From the NCBI RefSeq assembly GCF_000737065.1, contig NZ_AQRC01000016.1, positions 1-64,000 of the forward strand: a DNA stretch of 64,000 nucleotides, in the 5' to 3' direction. Each line of letters starts with the position of its first letter. The first letter of the stretch is position 1. A program made the position numbers and the translations under genes. Below are positions 6,759-14,177 of the stretch, in pieces. Source of the DNA: Thioclava atlantica. Lineage in GTDB: Bacteria > Pseudomonadota > Alphaproteobacteria > Rhodobacterales > Rhodobacteraceae. The notes under the pieces are model-generated. The model did not search any database. It saw only the letters and a list, made by a program, of their open reading frames with translations, and was not told the DNA's origin.

Positions 6759-9700
6759 CCTCACTTTCGGCCGCGTTCGTAAACCGGATGTTGTAGCTGC
6801 GCCATTCCGAAGTCTGGTCCATCTCGACTTTCGCGCCGATCTGTTGCGCCGAGATGTTGACGAGGGTGGAGCCGAACCCTGCCGTCTCGGGCACCGTCTC
6901 GAGGGGCTCGTCATAGACTTCCCTCCACTCCACCGTGATCGCGCCCCCGGCATCCATCCCCCAGCAGATATCGAGCTCCCCCGCGATCGGGCCGAGAACC
7001 CCATATTTCGCGGCATTGGTGCTCCACTCGTGGAAAATGAGCGCCAAGGCGGTCAGTTCGCTCGTCGAGACCGTGACTTCGGGCCCCTCCAGCCTGAAAT
7101 TCTTCGTCTTCTCGCCATAGGGCGCGAGTGTCGTCTCCAGAAGCTCGCCCATCGGGATCGTCGCATCGATCTGGCGGGTGCGCGCAAGATCGTGCGAACG
7201 TGCCAGCGCATTGATCCGCCCGCTCACGTCATCCACGAGTTCGCGCGGGGTTTCCGCGCTGCGGCCGGAGATCCGGAGCATGCCCGAGACCACCGAGAAC
7301 AGGTTCTTCACGCGGTGGTTCATCTCGCGCAGCAACAGCTCGCGCATCTTCGCCGCTTCCTGTTCGGAGGTGATGTCCACGTTCAGGCCGAGCAGGGTCG
7401 TGACGCCCCCCTCTCGCATCTGCCGCCCGAGACCGCGCAGGTAGCGCTGGCCGCCGCTGGGCAGGTTCACCGCGAAGCTGCAATCGAACTCGCGCTTCTC
7501 GGCAAGGGCCGACTCGATCTCGGTGGAGACCTTCGCGCGATCCGCCTCGTCGATCCGCCCGAGGATCTCGTCGAGCGCGAAGGTGCCGGGCTCGTCGAGC
7601 TCGTAGAACTCCGCGATCGTGCCGTCGATCTCGACCTCTCCGTTGCGCGGATCGAGCGACCACACGCCGACATTGGAAATCTCGAGCGCGAGGCGCAGCC
7701 GCTGCCCTTCGCGCAGCAGCTCGTTCTCCAGCCGGAGGGTCTTGGTGACGTCGGTGAAGATCAGGGTCGCCCCCGCCACCTCGCCACGCGCATTGGTGTA
7801 AGGCGTCGCGGCCAGGGACCAGATCCTCCCGAGGGCTTGCGAACTCACCCGGACCGGGCCCGGCGACTCGCCACCCAGTACCGCGTCGATGAGGCCGATC
7901 ATCACCTCGGGCTGATCGAGCGAGCTCTGCACATCGCTCAGCGGACGCCCCTGGTCGCTGTTGCGCAGGCGGATCACCTCCGCCGCCCCGTCGGTGAAGT
8001 TGCGCAGGCGCTTCTTGCGGTCGACCGTCACCAGAGCATGCAGCTTGGAATCGAAGATGTTGCGCAGATCGGCATTGGCCGCGGAGAGTTCTTCGACCTT
8101 GGTCTTCAACTCGTCATTGACAGTCGCGAGCTCCTCGTTGGTCGACTGAAGCTCCTCGTTCATCGACATCATTTCCTCGTTCGAGGACTTGAGCTCTTCA
8201 TTCGCGGTCTCGAGTTCCTCGACGGTCGAACGCAGGCGCGTGCGGGTCGCGCGCAGCTCCGCCTCGAGCACCTGGACATGGCTCTCGGACGGGGCGATTT
8301 CGTCGAAGTCGTCCTGCTCGCTCGGCGCGAAGGGTGCGCGGTCGCGGAACACGATCAGGATCGTCTCGTCGGAGAGCGGGTCCGCGAGCACGTCCACCTT
8401 CTGGGAGCCGGTCTCGGAAATCACCTCGACATCGCGTATTACCTTGCGCTGCCCCTCACTCCCCGCCTCGCGGATCAGGGCGGAAAGCGCCTCGCGCAGG
8501 CCGGCGCGGGCCACGGATTGGGCATATCCCTGCCCGGTCTCTGAAGGGTCGACCTCGATATAGCGCCCGAGCCGGCCGGTCGAAGCGAGGATCGCTCCGT
8601 TTCGGTCCACCTGCATGGTTGCCGGAGCGTAGAGGTCCAGAATACGGTTGCTAGCCACTGTGCCAGTCCAGTCCTTGGGTCGTCTGAGATTGGGTTTCGG
8701 ACGCGAAGGAGAGAGCCGCGAAAACGGATCGCTGCGCGTCGAGAGTTCCGTCGGGTAGGGCGAACGGGGACCGATCGTCTTGAAGATCCGCATCTGCGCA
8801 TCCAGCGGCGCGAACAGCGAATCGTGACGGCCCACGGTCTCGGAGGGGCCGAGGAAGAGATAGCCGCCCCGATTCAGCGCGTAATGGAAGATCGGCAACA
8901 CCCGCGCCTGCAGCTTGTCTCCGAAATAGATCAGCAGGTTGCGGCACGAGATCAGGTCGAGCCGCGAAAAGGGCGGATCCTTGATCAGCGAATGGGATGA
9001 GAACCGCACCCGCTCGCGCAGCGCCGTCGTGATCTGGAAACTGCCGTCACGCCCGATCGTGTAGAGGTCGCGCATTTCCTCGGGCAGATCGAGCAACGCC
9101 GAAACCGGGTAGCGCCCTGCCCGCGCGATCGAGAGCATCCGCTCGTCGATATCGGTGCCGAATATCTGGAAATCGAGCGCCTTCTCCGCTTTGATGATCA
9201 CCTGGTCGACGAGCATTCCCAGCGTGTAGGCCTCTTCCCCGCTCGAACAGCCGGGCACCCAGATACGCAATTCGCTGCCCGGCTCCGCCTGCGCGACCAA
9301 CGGTTCGATCACCTTCTCTCGCAGGACCTCGAAATTGGGCTGGTCACGGAAGAAGCGGGTGACGTTGATCAGCAGGTCCCCAAGGAGCGCCTCGGCCTCG
9401 CCGGGCTCGCTATCGAGCCTCTCGAGATAGCATTTCGCATCGACCAGCCCCACCACTTGCATGCGCCGCTGGATGCGCCGCTCGAGCGTGGAATTCTTGT
9501 AGAGCGTGAAATCATGTCCGGTGAGGCGGGTGACCGCGGCGCAGATCTCCTCAAGCGTGCCCGAGACCGGCACGACCTCCGCCTCGGCCTGCTCGGGATC
9601 GACCTCGCGGTAACCGGCGATCCGCGCGATCACCTCGGAGGGCGGGCACACCACGTCCACCATGCCCGTCGCAACCGCGGAATTCGGCATCGAATCGTAG

Positions 9701-10176
9701 CGCGCGCTCGCGTCCTGCGCGATGCAGAAGCCGCCATGCTCCTTCACCGAACGCAGCCCGACGGTCCCATCCGTTCCGGTTCCCGAAAGGATCACGCCCA
9801 CCGCGCGTGGGCCGCGATCCTGCGCGAGGCTCTCGAAGAAATCGTCGATCGGCCGCCGCAATCCGCGCGGCTGGTTGAAGGGCGACAGATGCAGCCGGCC
9901 CTCGCGCAGTTCCAGCCCCGATCCCGGCGGGATCGTGTAGACATGGCCCGCGCTCAGCAACTCTCCATCCTCGGCCTGTTTCACCGCGAGCGCGGAGGAG
10001 CGGTCGAGCAATTCCGCGAGCAAGGATTCGTGATTTGGATCGAGATGCTGGACGATGACATATGCGCAGGGGTCGTCCTGCGGCGCCGCCTCGAGCAATT
10101 CGCGCAAGGCTTCGAGCCCGCCCGCCGACGCGCCGATTCCCACGACATAGAGATCGGATTGAGCTCCTTCCGTCAC
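6751..10176 (-). CDS. CheB/CheR/PAS/HWE hybrid sensor kinase
   Basis: Multidomain protein of about 1141 aa. The order is: a CheB-like methylesterase domain (Ser in GIGASAGG near residue 17, His in VQHLDP, Asp in LSGTGTDG); a CheR-type SAM methyltransferase (WVPGCSSGEEAYTLGML, SCRNLLIYF); a long coiled coil rich in EELKSSNEEM-type repeats; PAS domains; and an HWE-type histidine kinase (phospho-acceptor in REMNHRVKNLF, HEWSTNAAKYG, WRE). Such fusions are known in alphaproteobacteria as sensory kinases. The start is taken as GTG at 10176, with GGAGG just upstream; GTG at 10215 is possible but has no ribosome site. It overlaps the downstream response regulator gene and lies 173 bp after a LOV-protein gene. 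Confidence 0.9.
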   Translation of the reverse strand: MTEGAQSDLYVVGIGASAGGLEALRELLEAAPQDDPCAYVIVQHLDPNHESLLAELLDRSSALAVKQAEDGELLSAGHVYTIPPGSGLELREGRLHLSPFNQPRGLRRPIDDFFESLAQDRGPRAVGVILSGTGTDGTVGLRSVKEHGGFCIAQDASARYDSMPNSAVATGMVDVVCPPSEVIARIAGYREVDPEQAEAEVVPVSGTLEEICAAVTRLTGHDFTLYKNSTLERRIQRRMQVVGLVDAKCYLERLDSEPGEAEALLGDLLINVTRFFRDQPNFEVLREKVIEPLVAQAEPGSELRIWVPGCSSGEEAYTLGMLVDQVIIKAEKALDFQIFGTDIDERMLSIARAGRYPVSALLDLPEEMRDLYTIGRDGSFQITTALRERVRFSSHSLIKDPPFSRLDLISCRNLLIYFGDKLQARVLPIFHYALNRGGYLFLGPSETVGRHDSLFAPLDAQMRIFKTIGPRSPYPTELSTRSDPFSRLSPSRPKPNLRRPKDWTGTVASNRILDLYAPATMQVDRNGAILASTGRLGRYIEVDPSETGQGYAQSVARAGLREALSALIREAGSEGQRKVIRDVEVISETGSQKVDVLADPLSDETILIVFRDRAPFAPSEQDDFDEIAPSESHVQVLEAELRATRTRLRSTVEELETANEELKSSNEEMMSMNEELQSTNEELATVNDELKTKVEELSAANADLRNIFDSKLHALVTVDRKKRLRNFTDGAAEVIRLRNSDQGRPLSDVQSSLDQPEVMIGLIDAVLGGESPGPVRVSSQALGRIWSLAATPYTNARGEVAGATLIFTDVTKTLRLENELLREGQRLRLALEISNVGVWSLDPRNGEVEIDGTIAEFYELDEPGTFALDEILGRIDEADRAKVSTEIESALAEKREFDCSFAVNLPSGGQRYLRGLGRQMREGGVTTLLGLNVDITSEQEAAKMRELLLREMNHRVKNLFSVVSGMLRISGRSAETPRELVDDVSGRINALARSHDLARTRQIDATIPMGELLETTLAPYGEKTKNFRLEGPEVTVSTSELTALALIFHEWSTNAAKYGVLGPIAGELDICWGMDAGGAITVEWREVYDEPLETVPETAGFGSTLVNISAQQIGAKVEMDQTSEWRSYNIRFTNAAESEDA

Positions 10177-10349
10177 ACCCCCTCCGATCTGCGCAAAAAG
10201 CCCATCACACGGCACATGCGATGGGACGAGAGGGGCTTGAGGCGGGGCAGGTTCGAATGTCCCATCGGCGCAGCCCTGTCACCGGACAGGGAATGGCGCA
10301 ATATCATATGACATGATCGACCACGCAGCGTTGTTGGCGCACGCATTCG

Positions 10350-10901
10350 TTACACCCCGCGATACAGAATGGAGGCCATGGTCGAGACGCTGTCCGCGAT
10401 GACCTTCGCCGAGCCGATCATCGCAAGCCCGAATCCGCGCGAGATCGCCTCGAGATCCGACGCGTTGCGCAGAAGTGCGGCGTCATTCGCGGCAAGGTCG
10501 GCGCGCCGGGCGGCATGGGTCAGGTCGAATTGCGAGCCCAGCAGGAGCTGCGTCGTGCCGGCGCGATCGCTCAGGCGGGTCATGAAGACGAAATTGTCGA
10601 AGACGGTGCCGTCCCTGCGCGCGTTGATCACCCGGAATCGTCCCGCCGTCACGGAGCTGTCCCCGATGAATTCCCGCATCGCGGCGCGCGATTCCCCTGT
10701 GGTCCGTTCGGTTTGCAGAAAGCGGCAGTTACGGCCCAGTGCCTGATCTGCCCTGAAGCCCGTCAGAGCGCTGAAGGCCGTGTTGACATAGACGAGGGGT
10801 GTGTCCTCGAGAACGGGCGTCGCGATGGAAAGCGCCACCGTCGAACGATCACAATATTGCACCAGAGCTTCTGGCAAATCGAAATCTGCGAGAACTGACA
10901 T
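10350..10901 (-). CDS. Short LOV-domain blue-light photoreceptor
   Basis: Product of 183 aa with a single LOV/PAS domain (about residues 18-130) and a C-terminal helical extension. The flavin-adduct motif GRNCRFLQ is intact, with the photoactive Cys at about residue 59; TPLVYVNTAFSALTGF and LLLGSQFDLT match the rest of the fold. It resembles the stand-alone short LOV proteins of Rhodobacter and relatives. There is no effector domain, so it probably signals by dimer rearrangement or protein contact. The start at 10901 gives a normal domain N-terminus; the longer frame runs through the tRNA. The HWE kinase and response regulator genes lie downstream on the same strand. Confidence 0.88.
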   Translation of the reverse strand: MSVLADFDLPEALVQYCDRSTVALSIATPVLEDTPLVYVNTAFSALTGFRADQALGRNCRFLQTERTTGESRAAMREFIGDSSVTAGRFRVINARRDGTVFDNFVFMTRLSDRAGTTQLLLGSQFDLTHAARRADLAANDAALLRNASDLEAISRGFGLAMIGSAKVIADSVSTMASILYRGV

Positions 10902-11009
10902 TAAAGAACCTGACCAACCCGTCTCACACCAAATTAACCCTTGCAGGAAAAAGTCCAGTGCGCACCTGTTTTCGGCACGGATCGGGCAGCATTTGCGTCT
11001 TGGGGGAAG

Positions 11010-11086
11010 TGGTACCGCCTCCCCGGCTTGAACGGGGGACCTCTGGATCCACAATCCAGCGCTCTAACCAACTGAGCTAAGGCGGC
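11010..11086 (-). tRNA. tRNA-His (GTG)
   Basis: A complete cloverleaf can be folded on the minus strand. The acceptor stem GCCGCCT pairs with AGGCGGT (first pair G-T). The D-arm reads TTAGCTCAGTTGGTTAGAGC. The anticodon stem CTGGA/TCCAG encloses loop TTGTGGA, with anticodon GTG at 11050-11052. The T-arm is GGTTCAAGCC-type, and CCA is encoded. The discriminator is A73 and no G-1 is encoded, the known alphaproteobacterial form of tRNA-His. Confidence 0.95.
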
Positions 11087-11096
11087 ACTGGCGCGG

Positions 11097-11125
11097 GAGA
11101 TAGACCGGGTTCGCACGGATTGCAA
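11097..11125 (-). promoter_or_regulatory. Sigma-70-type promoter of tRNA-His
   Basis: On the minus strand TTGCAA (11120-11125) and TATCTC (11097-11102) are separated by exactly 17 bp. The -10 ends 10 nt before the mature tRNA 5' end, which fits a very short 5' leader. Confidence 0.6.
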
Positions 11126-11156
11126 GACCGAGGATGCAGGAAATTCACCCCAACTC

Positions 11157-11185
11157 TTGCCTGCGGCGCGTCCCGGCGTTACCTG
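11157..11185 (+). promoter_or_regulatory. Probable promoter of 70-aa protein gene
   Basis: TTGCCT (11157-11162) and TACCTG (11180-11185) are separated by 17 bp, about 31 bp ahead of the ATG at 11217. Confidence 0.4.
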
Positions 11186-11216
11186 AGATCGCGTGACCCG
11201 CCCGAGGAGAGTTCCG

Positions 11217-11429
11217 ATGAGTATCGACAAGCAAAGCGACATCGCCGCCAACATTCAGATCGGTCCGACGTCTCTGGGGATGGTGCGGATCTATGTCGAG
11301 GGCGAAGGTGTCGAACTGCCCCTCGATTTCGATCCCGACGAGGCCGAGGAAATCGCCGAGGAACTGCAGGCCGCGGCCGAAGCCGCGCGCGAGCTTTCCA
11401 AGGGCGGCAAGGGCAAGAAGAAGCCCTGA
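11217..11429 (+). CDS. Conserved small hypothetical protein (70 aa)
   Basis: Small acidic soluble protein with no signal peptide or membrane segment. It begins MSIDKQSDIAANIQIGPTSL and ends in an acidic helix (DFDPDEAEEIAEEL) and a Lys-rich tail. The start at 11217 has GAGGAGA upstream, better placed than the in-frame ATG at 11193. I recall similar short proteins (possibly DUF6324) in Rhodobacteraceae but am not certain of the family name, and no function is assigned. Its 3' end lies 3 bp from the convergent mmcB-like gene. Confidence 0.75.
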   Translation: MSIDKQSDIAANIQIGPTSLGMVRIYVEGEGVELPLDFDPDEAEEIAEELQAAAEAARELSKGGKGKKKP

Positions 11430-11432
11430 ACC

Positions 11433-11891
11433 TCAGGGCGCGAGCCCGTCGAGACCCGGATCGGTAAGACGTTGCAGCCGCCGCGCAGCCGCGCGCGCGA
11501 AATCGAGCGTGAGCGCCTTGCGCCGGGTGGGGGCCAGTTTGTCCAGCGGCGCCTCGCGGATCATCTCGGCCCCGTAGCCATCCGCGATGAAAAGCCCCGT
11601 CCCCTCGGGCAGCAGCTCGGTCGGGAAGGCGTCATCGACAGCCCAGAAGTAACGGTCGCACCACTCCAGATAGCCACCCCATTTCCGGTCCGAGGTGAAA
11701 TCGGTCCGGCTCGACTTGCATTCCACGATCCAGATCTCGCCCTTGCGGTCGAGCGCCATCAGATCGGCCCGCAGACGGGGCCGCAGGGGCATTTCGGGCA
11801 CGCAGTCGAGGCCGAGTTCGCATAGCGCCCGCGCCACGCCCCGGGCGAGAACCTGACCGGGCTGAAGGTCGGAAAGAGGTGTGCTCATCAT
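11433..11891 (-). CDS. mmcB: MmcB-family DNA repair protein
   Basis: Product of 152 aa matching the MmcB family, a nuclease-like fold first tied to the SOS/mitomycin C response in Caulobacter. The restriction-endonuclease-like core is visible as RADLMALDRKGEIWIVECKS, with acidic residues and the E-x-K motif, followed by DFTSDRKWGGYLEWCDRYF. Two adjacent ATGs (11891 and 11888) make the exact start uncertain; neither has a strong ribosome site. I did not identify a LexA box upstream. Confidence 0.82.
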   Translation of the reverse strand: MMSTPLSDLQPGQVLARGVARALCELGLDCVPEMPLRPRLRADLMALDRKGEIWIVECKSSRTDFTSDRKWGGYLEWCDRYFWAVDDAFPTELLPEGTGLFIADGYGAEMIREAPLDKLAPTRRKALTLDFARAAARRLQRLTDPGLDGLAP

Positions 11892-11936
11892 CCGGCAAAA
11901 GATGAACGAAATGGGAACAAAAGTCCAGCCGGCCCC

Positions 11937-12284
11937 TCAGAACATCACGACCCACAGCACGAGCAGCACCAGCGCCGCGCGAAGACCGACCGCCCCGCGC
12001 CGCGCGCCCTTGAGCAAGGTCTCGTCCTCGTAGCGCGCGCTGGCCGGCACCAGCCGCGCAAGCCCGAGGCCGGTCTCCGAGACGAACTCGGCCGCAAAGA
12101 GCCCGATGGCCAGGAGAAGATACAATACGTATTGCGCGGCAATCGCGTGCCCCGCCACGAGAACCGGCAGCAGCAAGGCGCCGGCCAGCACTTCGTGACG
12201 CACGCGTTCCACCTGCCACAGGCGCTCCAGGCCCTTTGCGAGACCACCGCTCGTACGGGCGCCGGGCCCGAATCCCTCGTCCAT
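11937..12284 (-). CDS. DgkA-like integral membrane protein lacking catalytic residues
   Basis: Membrane protein of 115 aa with three predicted helices. It aligns by eye with prokaryotic diacylglycerol kinase DgkA: GLERLWQVERVRHE corresponds to the family AAFRQE region, GLFAAEFVSETGLGLARL to the catalytic helix, and GARRGAVGLRAALVLLVLWV to helix 3. In that alignment one catalytic-helix Glu is kept, but the Asn, the second Glu and the Asp of the E. coli enzyme are replaced by Ser, Leu and Arg. If the homology is right, it is unlikely to be an active lipid kinase. The start at 12284 is preceded by an AGG-type site; longer frames lack homology. Confidence 0.55.
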   Translation of the reverse strand: MDEGFGPGARTSGGLAKGLERLWQVERVRHEVLAGALLLPVLVAGHAIAAQYVLYLLLAIGLFAAEFVSETGLGLARLVPASARYEDETLLKGARRGAVGLRAALVLLVLWVVMF

Positions 12285-12387
12285 CTCAAACCTGCTCCCT
12301 GTCGGATCCGTTTCCTGCGATGGTAGCGACAGAACCGCCCGTGCCAAGCGCCAGAGTTTCGCATCCGCGTGAGCCCGCCGATGCCCC

Positions 12388-12416
12388 TTGCCGAGACCGC
12401 GAAGGCCCCCTATCTG
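12388..12416 (+). promoter_or_regulatory. Promoter of 6S RNA
   Basis: TTGCCG (12388-12393) and TATCTG (12411-12416) are separated by 17 bp on the plus strand, placing transcription start near 12423, at the 5' base of the 6S closing stem. Confidence 0.65.
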
Positions 12417-12422
12417 TGCCTC

Positions 12423-12583
12423 CGACGGTTACTGCTCTTTCCGTGTGAGGCCCTTTTCCAGTGGCCTATACCATTCCTGAGGGAGCTGGCTCTGGCGGGG
12501 TCCTGGCCTCGTTACCTGGCGCCCACCTGATTTTTCAGGTCTCCGGGAACTTTCGCCTCCACGTCTGCTGCGGTTTCCGTCAC
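12423..12583 (+). ncRNA. ssrS: 6S RNA (RNA polymerase regulator)
   Basis: Non-coding RNA of about 160 nt that mimics an open promoter and sequesters sigma-70 RNA polymerase in stationary phase. The fold can be read directly. The closing stem is GACGG 12424-12428 with CCGTC 12577-12581, ACTGC 12431-12435 with GCGGT 12570-12574, and CGTG-GAGGC 12442-12451 with GCCTCCACG 12555-12563. A central bubble follows, with a small 3'-side hairpin (ACCTGA/TCAGGT, 12525-12540) and a long G/C-rich terminal arm. A good promoter sits directly upstream and an intrinsic terminator about 20 nt downstream. No ORF covers it convincingly. The exact ends are approximate. Confidence 0.85.
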
Positions 12584-12602
12584 TTTCCCCCCGAAGACAG
12601 CA

Positions 12603-12632
12603 AAAAGCCCCGCCGGTTCAGGCGGGGCTTTT
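12603..12632. terminator. Bidirectional intrinsic terminator
   Basis: AAAAGCCCCGCC, a 6-nt loop and GGCGGGGCTTTT form a 12-bp stem with A/T tracts on both sides. It can end both the plus-strand 6S RNA and the minus-strand transcript of the 114-aa membrane protein. Confidence 0.85.
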
Positions 12633-12655
12633 GTCGTTGGGATCTTCGGGAAAGA

Positions 12656-13000
12656 TCAGCGCTTGAGCTGGATCTCGCGGCGCGATTTCGGCTGATCGAC
12701 CGGAACCGGGATCGCGAGCCGCTCGGCCGCGAACCCCGTGGGAATCGCGTCGCGCTTGCCGCCCCCCGCATCTTCGTCATCCTCCGCCATCCGCATCACC
12801 GCGATCGCGAACTGCACGCCGGAAAACACGATGGTGTTGAAGACGACCAGAAGGAGCACGGCGATGAAGCCGACATCCGAGGTCGAGACGAGATGCCAGA
12901 GGTTCCCGACATTCAGGCCGAGCAACAGGCCGACAAAGGCCAGTGCGATGCCGAAGCCGATGAAGACGTTCTTGATGTAGAGCCGGACGAGTTCGGGCAT
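12656..13000 (-). CDS. Small conserved membrane protein (114 aa)
   Basis: Two hydrophobic helices (about residues 10-32 and 42-67) are followed by a hydrophilic tail that is acidic then basic (MAEDDEDAGGGKRD, ending PKSRREIQLKR). The start at 13000 has a strong AGGAGG six nt upstream; the longer in-frame extension runs into nusB and is spurious. It is on the same strand as the rib-nusB cluster, 140 bp downstream of nusB, and is followed by an intrinsic terminator. I do not recognise a characterised family. Confidence 0.75.
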   Translation of the reverse strand: MPELVRLYIKNVFIGFGIALAFVGLLLGLNVGNLWHLVSTSDVGFIAVLLLVVFNTIVFSGVQFAIAVMRMAEDDEDAGGGKRDAIPTGFAAERLAIPVPVDQPKSRREIQLKR

Positions 13001-13140
13001 GGGACCTCCTCTTGCTTGATCACAATCTAGCGCAGATTCGCGTGATTCAAACAGGGGAATCTCCGAAATCGGCCCGATCGGCGGGGTTTGGCCCGTGACA
13101 TGCCGACGCAGAGCCAGACCGGGCTGGCCCGCCTCGCGGC

Positions 13141-13635
13141 TCAGAACGCTTCCGGGCGCAACGCACGGGCCATGTGATCGAGCACCGCGTTGACGAATTT
13201 CGGCTCGCGACCTTCGGGGAAGAAGGCCCGCGCGACATCGACGAACTCGGTGATGACCACCTTGGGCGGGGTCGCGGGGGTGATGAGCTCGGCCCCCGCC
13301 GCACGGAACAGGGCACGCAGAACCGGGTCGATCCGCTCGATCGGCCATTTCGCCACCAGGGCCCGGTCGGTCGCCTGGTCGATCTTGGCCTGCCAGGTCA
13401 CCGCGTCATCGACGAGCCGGCGGAACAGGTTGGGATCGCCCTCGGCCATCTCGGTGCCGTCCTCGTCGATCACACCGAAGCGATGGCTCTCGAATTCGCG
13501 GCACACCTTGGTGGCCGACTGCCCCGCAGCCTCCATCTGAAACAGCGCCTGCACGGCATAGAGCCGGGCGGCGGATTTCATCTGCCGCTTCTCTTCGGTG
13601 GTCAGTTTGCGGGGCTTGGGGCTGTCTTCGGTCAT
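13141..13635 (-). CDS. nusB: Transcription antitermination factor NusB
   Basis: All-helical RNA-binding protein that joins NusE/S10 at boxA in rRNA antitermination. The 164-aa product has the family hallmarks SAARLYAVQALFQME near the N-terminus and the C-terminal ITEFVDVARAFFPEGREPKF, ending in VNAVLDHMAR. It overlaps the ribH stop by 4 bp (ATGA), so nusB is translationally coupled at the end of the riboflavin operon, a common arrangement. Confidence 0.95.
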   Translation of the reverse strand: MTEDSPKPRKLTTEEKRQMKSAARLYAVQALFQMEAAGQSATKVCREFESHRFGVIDEDGTEMAEGDPNLFRRLVDDAVTWQAKIDQATDRALVAKWPIERIDPVLRALFRAAGAELITPATPPKVVITEFVDVARAFFPEGREPKFVNAVLDHMARALRPEAF

Positions 13636-14177
13636 GCGCTCTCGGATCCGTCAGTCTCGCCGGCGATACGGAAGGATTCGGCGGGCTTGAACCCGATACC
13701 CTTCGTCCGGCGCGCCCATTTGCGCGACAATGAGATGAGATGCAAGGCCGCAGCGGCCGCGCCGCCGCCCTTGTTCTGTTCAGCGGGGTCCGCGCGCACC
13801 GCGGCCTGCTCGTAATTCTCGACCGTGAGGATGCCGTTGCCGATGCAGGTTCCCTCGAGCCCGAGCAGGGTCAGCCCGCGCGAGCTGTCGTTGCACACCG
13901 TGTCGTAATGGGTCGTCTCGCCGCGGATCACGCAGCCGAGCGCGACGAAACCGTCATAATCGGCCATGCGCGCGGCCATCGCGATCGCGCTCGGGATCTC
14001 GAGCGCGCCGGGCACCTCGACGATATCGACATAGGCGCCGGCCTTCTCGGCCTCCGCCTTCGCACCCGCCACGAGATTATCCGCGATTTCCTTGTAATAG
14101 GGCGCGACCACGATCAGGAGCCGCGGCGCGGTGTCGAATTTGGGAAGGTCGAGAATGTAATGCGATGCGCCAGCCAT
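13632..14177 (-). CDS. ribH: 6,7-dimethyl-8-ribityllumazine synthase
   Basis: Condenses 5-amino-6-ribitylamino-uracil with 3,4-dihydroxy-2-butanone 4-phosphate to give lumazine, the penultimate step of riboflavin synthesis. The 181-aa product shows IVEVPGALEIPSAI, ALGCVIRGETTHYDTV (catalytic His) and GNGILTVENYEQA. A C-terminal tail of about 25 residues after SLSRKW is longer than usual. Start and stop codons overlap those of ribBX and nusB. Confidence 0.96.
   Translation of the reverse strand: MAGASHYILDLPKFDTAPRLLIVVAPYYKEIADNLVAGAKAEAEKAGAYVDIVEVPGALEIPSAIAMAARMADYDGFVALGCVIRGETTHYDTVCNDSSRGLTLLGLEGTCIGNGILTVENYEQAAVRADPAEQNKGGGAAAAALHLISLSRKWARRTKGIGFKPAESFRIAGETDGSESA

Noticed and set aside
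10902-11054. N-terminal extension of the LOV protein starting at 11054.
   Set aside because: The extension runs through the tRNA-His gene and has no domain similarity; ATG at 10901 gives a normal LOV N-terminus.
12461-13030. A 189-codon plus-strand frame across the 6S RNA and the opposite membrane protein gene.
   Set aside because: It begins inside the 6S RNA, crosses the bidirectional terminator and reads antisense to a better-supported gene.
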